Shown: one piece after another, positions 1 to 5,258 of the stretch
Position numbering within the stretch: position 1 is the first letter of the stretch
How the letters are laid out: the number at the start of each line of letters is the position of its first letter
Assembly: GCA_002771615.1 (NCBI GenBank)
Contig: PCSD01000037.1
Coordinates: forward strand, 1 to 5,346
DNA length: 5,346 bases
Origin: Candidatus Falkowbacteria bacterium CG23_combo_of_CG06-09_8_20_14_all_49_15
GTDB lineage: Bacteria; Patescibacteriota; Patescibacteriia; Patescibacteriales; UM-FILTER-48-10
Reading direction: 5' to 3'
Position numbers and translations under genes: made by a program
Notes under the pieces: generated by a model
Told to the model about the DNA's origin: nothing
Databases searched by the model: none
Seen by the model: only the letters and a program-made list of their open reading frames with translations

Positions 1-68
1 GGCACGAGTACACCGAAGAGGAAATCGCCTCGGCGACCTTCACCTTCGCGATGTACACCGTCGCCTAA
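1..68 (+). CDS. 3' end of an unidentified gene (C-terminal 21 residues)
   Basis: The frame that starts at base 3 is open from the window edge to a TAA at 66-68 and ends in the residues ASATFTFAMYTVA. It is chosen over the other two plus frames because its stop lies just ahead of a strong intrinsic terminator (91-144) on the same strand. Its codons also end almost entirely in C or G (GCC, TCG, GCG, ACC, TTC, TAC, GTC), which looks like real and perhaps highly expressed coding sequence. That third-position bias is stronger than in polA or murD downstream. The visible tail has no motif I recognise, so no function is assigned. The upstream part of the gene lies outside the window. Confidence 0.5.
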   Translation, partial: HEYTEEEIASATFTFAMYTVA

Positions 69-90
69 TCCTCTCTCGCCTCACACCTAT

Positions 91-144
91 GCCCCCTGCG
101 GAATTCGTCAACGACGAAAACTCCAAAGGGGGCTTTTTCTTTTT
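91..144 (+). terminator. Intrinsic terminator with a nested hairpin, after the partial gene
   Basis: GCCCCCT (91-97) pairs with AGGGGGC (127-133) as a 7-bp, nearly all-GC stem. It is followed at once by TTTTTCTTTTT (134-144). The long loop carries a second perfect 6-bp hairpin, TTCGTC (104-109) with GACGAA (113-118) around the triloop AAC. The T-run is on the plus-strand side only, so it terminates rightward transcription, beginning 22 bases after the stop codon at 66-68. Confidence 0.75.
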
Positions 145-175
145 GTAAAAGTGCAAAAGAATTTGCCGCCAAGGC

Positions 176-214
176 AGTAAATTTTTCAAGCTCATTTTTC
201 TTGAAAAATTTACT
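176..214. repeat. Perfect 15-bp inverted repeat
   Basis: AGTAAATTTTTCAAG (176-190) is repeated as its exact reverse complement CTTGAAAAATTTACT (200-214) around a 9-base spacer. No T-run follows the right arm, so it is not a standard terminator. The right arm supplies the TTGAAA -35 box of the promoter at 201-229, which suggests either a regulator-binding site or a DNA/RNA hairpin just upstream of the small RNA candidate. It could also be the remnant of a small mobile element; no target duplication is evident. Confidence 0.8.
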
Positions 215-229
215 ACAATGAGTTATGAT
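201..229 (+). promoter_or_regulatory. Sigma70-type promoter of the small RNA candidate
   Basis: A -35 box TTGAAA (201-206) and a -10 box TATGAT (224-229) each match the consensus at five of six positions and are separated by the ideal 17 bases. Transcription would start near 236. No protein-coding start follows on the plus strand. What follows is a set of hairpins and a terminator, consistent with a dedicated RNA-gene promoter. The boxes are seen directly; promoter activity is inferred. Confidence 0.6.
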
Positions 230-237
230 TAACTCAT
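218..237. promoter_or_regulatory. 20-bp palindrome over the -10 box (operator candidate)
   Basis: ATGAGTTA (218-225) and TAACTCAT (230-237) are perfect inverted copies around TGAT (226-229). The palindrome covers the whole -10 box (224-229) and the predicted start point near 236, the classic place for a repressor of the helix-turn-helix type. Alternatively it is simply a further hairpin. Its role as an operator is inferred from position only. Confidence 0.4.
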
Positions 238-387
238 AGAAAAACTTGAAATTGTCAAAGATCGCGGCGAAGCCGCTCAAATTTTGGGGGGCTGGCCGTC
301 GCCGCCGCAGGCGGCGAAATGCGTTCGAACTATTTTCAGAATAGAGCACAGTCAGAACCATTAAGCAGGCCTAAGCGCCTGTTTTTT
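236..387 (+). ncRNA. Candidate small structured RNA of unknown family
   Basis: About 150 bases lie between a good promoter (201-229) and an intrinsic terminator (363-387) and fold into a string of helices. P1 pairs 245-253 with 280-288 (9 bp including G-U pairs) and encloses P2, GCGGC-GAA-GCCGC at 264-276. A single-stranded G-rich stretch (289-298) follows. P3 is an 8-bp all-Watson-Crick hairpin, TCGCCGCC (299-306) with GGCGGCGA (310-317) around GCA. P4 pairs AATGcGTTC (318-326, one bulged C) with GAACCATT (355-362) and holds an inner CTATT/AATAG hairpin (330-344). P5 is the terminator stem (363-370 with 377-384). P3, P4 and P5 abut without a single unpaired base, which is hard to explain by chance. 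I see no SRP RNA, RNase P, tmRNA, 6S or tRNA signature. No matching protein frame with a convincing start exists on the plus strand. The fold was done by eye. Confidence 0.5.
363..387 (+). terminator. Intrinsic terminator of the small RNA candidate
   Basis: CAGGC (366-370) pairs with GCCTG (377-381) around a six-base loop CTAAGC. The stem extends through G365-T382 (wobble), A364-T383 and A363-T384, and the run TTTTTT spans 382-387. The T-run orientation gives rightward termination, before the polA leader. Confidence 0.75.
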
Positions 388-439
388 GATACCAACGAAG
401 CAAGCACTATCAATTTTTTGGGGTAATTCAACTTACTTC

Positions 440-468
440 TTGATCTTTTTTTCTCATATTTATATTTA
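440..468 (+). promoter_or_regulatory. Possible polA promoter (distal)
   Basis: TTGATC (440-445) and TATTTA (463-468) are spaced by 17 bases in A/T-rich DNA. The start point would be near 475, giving polA a leader of roughly 95 bases. Each box matches the consensus at four of six positions. Confidence 0.35.
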
Positions 469-534
469 ACAAACAAAAAGCATTAGGCGCGGCTGACCTT
501 AGCCCCAAACTGGTTTTAATGGTGAGGTTAAGGA

Positions 535-563
535 TTGCGTTAGAACAAGCGATGTGATTAAAT
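535..563 (+). promoter_or_regulatory. Possible polA promoter (proximal, leaderless)
   Basis: TTGCGT (535-540) and TTAAAT (558-563) are spaced by 17 bases. The -10 box ends six bases before the polA ATG at 570, so a transcript would begin at or next to the start codon. This fits the lack of any Shine-Dalgarno sequence there, but the boxes are weak. Confidence 0.3.
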
Positions 564-569
564 GGATAT

Positions 570-3410
570 ATGCCAGAAAAAAAGAAAAAATTTCTCATTT
601 TTGATGGAAATGCCATCATTCATCGCAGTTTCCATGCCTTGCCTTTGACCATGGTCACTAAAAAAGGCCAGCCGATGAACGCGGTTTATGGATTCGCGGC
701 TTTTCTCTTAAAAGCCATCAAAGAATTTCAACCGGATTACCTGGCGGTGACTTTTGATGTCAAAGGACCGACTTTTCGCCACAAAGAATATAAGCTATAT
801 AAAGCCAAGCGCGTCAAAGCGCCAGACGAGCTTTATGCCCAAATTCCTTGGGCGGAAAAAATCGCGCACGCTTTGAATATCCCGGTTTACAAACTGTCCG
901 GATTTGAAGCGGATGATTTAATCGGCACAATCACGGCCCGCGTGGCCGCCGGCGTGGAAAAAATTATCGTGACCGGCGATATGGACACTTTGCAGCTTAT
1001 TGACGATGACACAAAGGTCTATGCCATGTCCCGCGGTCTGTCTGAAAGCGTGCTTTACGACCGTTCAGCCGTGCGGGCGCGCTACGGCCTGGAGCCGGAA
1101 CAGATGATTGATTTCAAAGCTTTGCGCGGCGATCCGAGCGATAATATTCCGGGCGTCAGAGGCATTGGCGAAAAAACCGCCGTCCAGATTTTAAAAAAAT
1201 TTGGGACTTTGGAAAATCTTTACAAAAATCTTGAACAAGACCAGCTTTCCTCCGTGACCGAGCAAGGGGAAATTTTATCTTCTCGCCTCGTTGATTTATT
1301 GCGCGCCAGGAAAGACGAGGCCTGGCAGAGCCGGCATTTGGCGGAAATCAAACGTGATGTTGATTTTGATTTTAAGCTTAAGCCGATTGTTTGGAGCGAT
1401 GTTGACGAGCCGGCTTTGGTCCGTTTACTGACTGGGCTGGAATTTAAATCCCTTTTGCCGCGCGTGTTGGAAATCCTGGCCGGCCACGGTCAAAAAAATT
1501 CACGAACGGATCAGCCGGCGGAAGACAAATTTCAACGCGATTGCCGGCAGTTCCGCTATCATTTAATAAAAACAGAAGCTGATTTTAAAAAATTTTTTGT
1601 TGCTCTGCGCCGGGCAAAATCCTTGGTTCTGGACACGGAAACAACCGGCTTGGATCCTTTGCGTTGCCGTCTGCTCGGAATCAGTTTTTCCTGGCGGTCA
1701 GGCGAGGCTTTCTTTCTGCCGGCGCCGCCGGAAAATAAATCCCAGGCGGCGGATCTGTTCAATTACCGTGAAAAAGCGGACGCGGCCAGCGGGACAAAAA
1801 CAAACTGGCTTGATCGTTTAAAAACCGTTTTGGCGGGCAGGCGCCAGAAAAAGATCGGCCATAATTTAAAGTTTGACTTGCGAGTCCTCCGCCAAGCCGG
1901 TTTTAAGATTTCCGGTTTGGATTTTGACACAATGATCGCCTCCTACCTTTTGAATCCGGGTAGCCGCCAGCACAACCTGGATGCCGTGGTTTACACGGAG
2001 TTCGGTTTTGCCAAGATCGGCAAAGACGATCTGCTCGGCCGCGGCCGCGATAAAATCGGCTTTGCGGAAGTGGCGCTGGACAAACTGGCAGTTTATAGTT
2101 GCGAAGACTCCGATTTCACCGGCCGTTTAGCGGCCCGGCTGAAAGCCGAACTCAAGAAAAAATCCCTTTGGAAATTATTTCGGGAGTTGGAAATGCCTCT
2201 TTTGCCGGTCCTCGCGGATATGGAAGATACCGGTATCGCCGTGGACCAGAACCGGCTGGCCGCCATCAGCGCGGATTTGAAAAAAATCATTGCCAAATTG
2301 ACCAGGAAGATCCATGCCGCGGCCGGCCAGACTTTCAACATAAATTCCACACAACAATTGCGAGAAATTTTGTTTGTCAAACTGGGCATTCCACCGGACG
2401 GCGTGGTAAAAAATAAAACCGGCCTGTCCACGGCGGCCGAAGAACTGGCTAAACTGAAAGATCTGCACCCAATCATCCCTTTACTCGGTGAATATCGGGA
2501 ATTAACTAAATTAGCCAGCACCTATGTTGATGCTTTGCCGGCTTTAATCAATCCCCGGACCGGACGCCTGCATACGAGCTTCAATCAAACCGTGACCGCC
2601 ACCGGCCGGCTGTCATCCACAGAACCGAATCTGCAGAATATTCCCGTGCGAACGGATTGGGGCCGAAAGATCCGGCAAGCATTTGTCGCCGCCCCCGGTT
2701 TCCATTTGCTCAGTCTGGATTATTCCCAAATTGAATTGCGTTTGGCCGCGCATATGTCCGGCGACAAGAAAATGCGCGCGGCTTTCCGCGATCAACTGGA
2801 CATCCACGCCGCCACGGCCGCGGAAATTTTCCAGGTGGATTTGGCGGAGGTGACACCGGCCATGCGCCGCGAAGCCAAAGCCGTTAATTTCGGGGTTCTG
2901 TACGGACAAGGTCCGCATGGCCTGGCGCAGACCGCGGATATGCCCTATTATCGCGCCAAAGAATTCATTGATAAATATTTTGTCGTTTATGCCGGCGTAA
3001 AGAAGTTTATTGACCAGACCATTACTCAAGCCGGCCGTCTTGGCTATGTCCAGACTCTGTCCGGCCGCCGGCGTTATTTGCCGGAAATTAACGCGGCGGC
3101 GCGTCCGGTGCGCCAGGCCGCGGAAAGGATGGCAGTCAACACGCCCTTGCAAGGAACGGCCGCGGATATGATCAAGCTGGCGATGATCCGGATCCATAAA
3201 ATAATCAGCCAAAAATATGCCGGCCGCGTGAAAATGTGCCTGCAGGTGCATGATGAACTGCTTTTTGAGGCGGAAGCGGATCTGATCCGCCCGGCCGCCC
3301 AGGAGTTTAAAAAAATTATGGAGCAGGTCGCGGATTTGTCCGTGCCGATTGTCGCGGATGTCAAAGCCGGCAGCAACTGGGGGGATTTAGAAAAAATTGA
3401 CCTGGATTAA
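570..3410 (+). CDS. polA: DNA polymerase I, three-domain form with intact proofreading site
   Basis: This 946-residue protein is a full-length DNA polymerase I (E. coli PolA has 928) that would fill gaps, remove RNA primers from Okazaki fragments and act in excision repair. The 5' nuclease (about 1-300) keeps its metal-binding acids: D12, D63, E113, D115, D116, D137, D139, D188 and D191, with a helix-hairpin GVRGIGEKTA at 195-204. The 3'-5' exonuclease (about 328-525) keeps DTE (D355, E357), NLKFD ending at D436, and Y509/D513, so proofreading is probably active, unlike the dead domain of Taq. The polymerase domain has motif A DYSQIELR (717-724), motif B with K770, F774 and Y778, and motif C HDE (894-896). 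Phe774 predicts discrimination against dideoxynucleotides. The ATG at 570 puts the nuclease Asp at the usual distance from the N-terminus. No Shine-Dalgarno precedes it. murD follows after 118 bases. Confidence 0.98.
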   Translation: MPEKKKKFLIFDGNAIIHRSFHALPLTMVTKKGQPMNAVYGFAAFLLKAIKEFQPDYLAVTFDVKGPTFRHKEYKLYKAKRVKAPDELYAQIPWAEKIAHALNIPVYKLSGFEADDLIGTITARVAAGVEKIIVTGDMDTLQLIDDDTKVYAMSRGLSESVLYDRSAVRARYGLEPEQMIDFKALRGDPSDNIPGVRGIGEKTAVQILKKFGTLENLYKNLEQDQLSSVTEQGEILSSRLVDLLRARKDEAWQSRHLAEIKRDVDFDFKLKPIVWSDVDEPALVRLLTGLEFKSLLPRVLEILAGHGQKNSRTDQPAEDKFQRDCRQFRYHLIKTEADFKKFFVALRRAKSLVLDTETTGLDPLRCRLLGISFSWRSGEAFFLPAPPENKSQAADLFNYREKADAASGTKTNWLDRLKTVLAGRRQKKIGHNLKFDLRVLRQAGFKISGLDFDTMIASYLLNPGSRQHNLDAVVYTEFGFAKIGKDDLLGRGRDKIGFAEVALDKLAVYSCEDSDFTGRLAARLKAELKKKSLWKLFRELEMPLLPVLADMEDTGIAVDQNRLAAISADLKKIIAKLTRKIHAAAGQTFNINSTQQLREILFVKLGIPPDGVVKNKTGLSTAAEELAKLKDLHPIIPLLGEYRELTKLASTYVDALPALINPRTGRLHTSFNQTVTATGRLSSTEPNLQNIPVRTDWGRKIRQAFVAAPGFHLLSLDYSQIELRLAAHMSGDKKMRAAFRDQLDIHAATAAEIFQVDLAEVTPAMRREAKAVNFGVLYGQGPHGLAQTADMPYYRAKEFIDKYFVVYAGVKKFIDQTITQAGRLGYVQTLSGRRRYLPEINAAARPVRQAAERMAVNTPLQGTAADMIKLAMIRIHKIISQKYAGRVKMCLQVHDELLFEAEADLIRPAAQEFKKIMEQVADLSVPIVADVKAGSNWGDLEKIDLD

Positions 3411-3504
3411 ATTTATTCCGGCCGGTCGCATCAGACCGGTCCAAAATTTTATCCAGCGCGCCCAGAGTAAAAAAAGTATCAGCGTCAAAAGACCAAGACG
3501 ATAA
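3397..3504 (+). CDS. Possible 35-residue basic small ORF (TTG start), doubtful
   Basis: A frame starting at TTG 3397, overlapping the polA 3' end by 14 bases, runs to a TAA at 3502-3504, 24 bases before murD. The product would be short and strongly basic, ending SVKRPRR, with TWIKFIPAGRIRPV near its start. Spacing fits an operon polA-ORF-murD, and this gap is less A/T-rich than the other intergenic regions. Against it are the TTG start, the hairpin inside it, and an equally open hydrophobic frame on the opposite strand (3387-3488). I recognise no family. Confidence 0.15.
   Translation: MTWIKFIPAGRIRPVQNFIQRAQSKKSISVKRPRR
3420..3441 (+). other. Intercistronic hairpin after polA
   Basis: CCGGTC (3422-3427) pairs with GACCGG (3434-3439) around GCATCA. 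The stem is extended by G3421-T3440 (wobble) and G3420-C3441, making 8 bp. Only a broken A/T stretch follows (a TTTT run at 3447-3450), so it is a poor terminator. It may instead stabilise the polA 3' end or lower read-through into murD. Confidence 0.45.
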
Positions 3505-3528
3505 ATTTAAATCGGTTTAGATATTAAT

Positions 3529-4908
3529 ATGTCCAAGAACAGCAAGCCGTCCGGCGCGAAGCCGATCATCAAAGAAAAATATTTGTCCGGCAAAAAACTC
3601 GCTTTTCTGGGTTTGGGCCTGGAAAATTCCGCTTTGATTAATTATCTCCTACGAAAAAAAAGCCAAGCCTTAATGACGATTTGCGATTTTCGTTCTCTGG
3701 CTGAATTGGGAGCGGGGGTCTTGAATTTTAAAAAAAAGCCGAATATCCATTGGCGTTTGGGCCAGGAATTTAATCAGCGGCTATTTGAATTTGACATTTT
3801 GTTCCGTTCGCCGGGCTGGCCGATTTTCTGTCCGGGCATACAGGAAGCTTTGCGCCAAGCGCCGCGGCCCCCGCTGTTGACCAGTCCGATGAAGCTTTTT
3901 TTTGCTTTATGCCCGACTCGCAATATTATCGGCATCACCGGCAGCAAAGGCAAGGGGACAACTTCCGCCTGGATCGTCCATCTCTTACGCGCGGCCGGCC
4001 GGACTGTCTGGCTGGGAGGGAATATCGGCGTGGCGCCTTTTGAATTTTTGGCGAAAATAAAAAAAAGCGACTGGGTGGTCCTTGAGCTTTCCAGCTTTCA
4101 GCTCCAGGATTTTTCCGCGCGGCCGCGCATTGGCGTTATTACGAATTTTTTTTCCGAACATCTGGCCGCCGCCGATCCGAATAATCCCAATTATCATCGG
4201 ACTTTGGCGGAATATTGGCAGTCCAAATATAATCTTTTCCGCGGCCAGCACCGCACTGATTACGCCGTTGTTAACAAAAAATTAGTTAAACGTTGGCGCA
4301 AAGAGTCCTATCAAGGGCAAGTAGTTTTTTACGACCGTTTGGCTTGGCCGATCCGTTTGCCCGGCCGCCATAACCAGGAAAATCTGGCCGCGGCCGCCGC
4401 AGTCGCCAAAATCGCCGGTTTGAGCGAAAAAGAAATAAAAAAAGCGGCTGCCTCTTTTCGGGGATTGGAGCACCGCTTGGAATATGTTGGGGAAATAAAG
4501 GGGGTTAAGTTTTACAACGATAGTTTCGCAACCACGCCGGAGTCCGCGATCACGGCCCTTCGTTCTTTTGCCAAACCAATTATATTGCTGGCCGGTGGTG
4601 CGGAAAAGCAATCGTCTTTCCGGTCTTTGGCTTTGGCGGTTAGAAAAAAAGCCAAGGCCGTGATTTTATTCAAGGGTTCGGCTTCGCCTCGCTTAAAAAA
4701 AGCTTTAATTCAAGCCGATTATCACGGATCAATCTTGACGTTTGGAAGTATGGCCGCGGCGGTCAAGAGCGCTTTCCGGCGCGCTCAGCCCGGCGAAATA
4801 ATTTTACTGTCGCCCGCTTGCGCGAGTTTCGGCCTTTTCCGGAATTACAAAGACCGCGGCAAGCAATTCAAACAAGCGGCCATTTCTTTGTCCAATCAGG
4901 GAAAATGA
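3529..4908 (+). CDS. murD: UDP-N-acetylmuramoyl-L-alanine:D-glutamate ligase (MurD)
   Basis: A cytoplasmic Mur ligase that uses ATP to add D-glutamate to UDP-MurNAc-L-Ala, the second amino acid of the peptidoglycan stem. At 459 residues it is near normal size. Domain 1 (about 20-125) is the UDP-binding fold, starting KKLAFLGLGLENS. Domain 2 has the ATP loop TGSKGKGTT (137-145, K142), the strongly MurD-like ELSSFQL (186-192) with catalytic-type E186, TN at 205-206 followed by H211, and K233, which aligns with the carbamylated lysine of E. coli MurD. Domain 3 has HRLE (315-318), NDSFATTPE (330-338), GG..K360 and SPACAS (428-433) followed by a conserved RG (443-444). The loop reads SKGKGT where E. 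coli has SNGKST, and DSFAT replaces the usual DSKAT. The ATG at 3529 is the only good start, about 20 residues before the fold begins. It has no Shine-Dalgarno and probably shares the polA transcript. Confidence 0.95.
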   Translation: MSKNSKPSGAKPIIKEKYLSGKKLAFLGLGLENSALINYLLRKKSQALMTICDFRSLAELGAGVLNFKKKPNIHWRLGQEFNQRLFEFDILFRSPGWPIFCPGIQEALRQAPRPPLLTSPMKLFFALCPTRNIIGITGSKGKGTTSAWIVHLLRAAGRTVWLGGNIGVAPFEFLAKIKKSDWVVLELSSFQLQDFSARPRIGVITNFFSEHLAAADPNNPNYHRTLAEYWQSKYNLFRGQHRTDYAVVNKKLVKRWRKESYQGQVVFYDRLAWPIRLPGRHNQENLAAAAAVAKIAGLSEKEIKKAAASFRGLEHRLEYVGEIKGVKFYNDSFATTPESAITALRSFAKPIILLAGGAEKQSSFRSLALAVRKKAKAVILFKGSASPRLKKALIQADYHGSILTFGSMAAAVKSAFRRAQPGEIILLSPACASFGLFRNYKDRGKQFKQAAISLSNQGK

Positions 4909-4930
4909 TATTTTTTCCGACGCGTCCGGT

Positions 4931-5125
4931 TTATTCTTCATCGTCGCTGGCTTCCTCGGGTGCGGTTTCTGTTTCCTCCGGGGGCAGTTCCCTCAATCTG
5001 GCCGGCCGCAAGGCAACGATTTCCAGATTCGCGCCGCAATTGGCGCAATTAACCAGTTCACCCTCGCAAGCTTCGTCGTCAACAATAACGTCGCTGTTGC
5101 AGATCGGGCATTTCGCAGTGGTCAT
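4931..5125 (-). CDS. LysW-like zinc-ribbon (amino-group carrier family) protein
   Basis: A 64-residue acidic protein. CPIC (C6, C9) and CANC (C27, C30) form a four-cysteine zinc ribbon. The pattern GELVNCANCGANLEIVALRP matches the core of LysW, the carrier whose C-terminal glutamate is joined to alpha-aminoadipate or glutamate during lysine or arginine synthesis in Thermus and archaea. After the ribbon comes a disordered acidic tail (46-64) ending in Glu-Glu. The terminal Glu is kept but the usual EDWGE ending is not, so carrier function is uncertain; it could also be a general zinc-ribbon protein. No LysX, LysZ, LysY or other pathway gene is in view. Its stop is 22 bases from the convergent murD stop, and it is transcribed away from holA. 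An extended -10 box lies at 5217-5225 on its strand. No Shine-Dalgarno precedes the ATG at 5125. Confidence 0.75.
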   Translation of the reverse strand: MTTAKCPICNSDVIVDDEACEGELVNCANCGANLEIVALRPARLRELPPEETETAPEEASDDEE

Positions 5126-5258
5126 TGGTCTTGTAAAATATTTAAATTATTATTAATGTTTTAGCGGTTACCAAATAATTATTTTATCCTCAGTACCCGA
5201 CCGCTGGCTATTTGATATTATAACAAAGTAAAGTTTTTTTGAGAATACGTCAAAATTT
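5126..5258. other. Divergent intergenic region between the LysW-like gene and holA
   Basis: This is very A/T-rich, non-coding DNA between two divergent starts. Besides the paired -10 boxes at 5213-5225, it has a 6-bp inverted repeat AGCGGT (5163-5168) and ACCGCT (5200-5205), spaced by 31 bases. The repeat would lie within the leader of the LysW-like transcript and could be a hairpin or regulator site; I give it little weight. Confidence 0.5.
5213..5225. promoter_or_regulatory. Overlapping divergent extended -10 promoters
   Basis: On the plus strand TG-A-TATTAT (5213-5221) is an extended -10 for holA, with a start near 5228. On the minus strand TG-T-TATAAT (5225 back to 5217) is an extended -10 with a perfect TATAAT for the LysW-like gene, with a start near 5210. 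For the minus promoter a partial -35 TTCTCA (four of six) sits at 5240-5245 with a 17-base spacer. No -35 is visible for the plus promoter. Confidence 0.5.

Larger units (their letters stand above)
388..569. other. A/T-rich leader region upstream of polA, no clear gene
   Basis: This stretch separates the small RNA terminator from the polA start. It holds two promoter-like pairs (440-468 and 535-563) and a short GGCT/AGCC dyad (491-504). One plus frame is open from 444 to a TGA at 555-557 (37 codons) with no plausible start before an ATG at 519. Its translated tail LVLMVRLRIALEQAM looks somewhat protein-like, so a decayed gene end is possible but unproven. I see no convincing complete gene here. 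Confidence 0.5.

Noticed and set aside
317..335. GTTCGAA resembling a tRNA T-loop
   Set aside because: The flanking bases do not form a T stem and no acceptor, D or anticodon arms are present; the bases pair better in helix P4.
65..361. 98-codon minus-strand open frame across the hairpin region
   Set aside because: It runs antisense through both arms of the inverted repeats, the promoter and the P2-P4 helices, has low-complexity Arg runs from the GC hairpin, and resembles no protein. The RNA-gene reading explains the region better.
428..619. 63-codon minus-strand open frame over the polA start
   Set aside because: It overlaps the certain polA N-terminus and reads poly-Phe from the polA Lys codons; no recognisable domain.
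2093..2521. 142-codon minus-strand open frame inside polA
   Set aside because: Antisense shadow of polA without recognisable domains.
2613..3251. 212-codon minus-strand open frame inside polA
   Set aside because: It lies opposite the conserved polymerase motifs A and B; a shadow frame from polA codon bias.
4906..4908. TGA recoded as glycine (code 25), extending MurD
   Set aside because: MurD is already full length with a normal C-terminus, and read-through would run antisense across the LysW-like gene.
4909..4930. T-run and GACGCGTC palindrome between murD and the LysW-like gene as a bidirectional terminator
   Set aside because: The palindrome leaves no workable loop and the T-run precedes it on the plus strand; the upstream CATTTC/GAAAATG pairing is weak.
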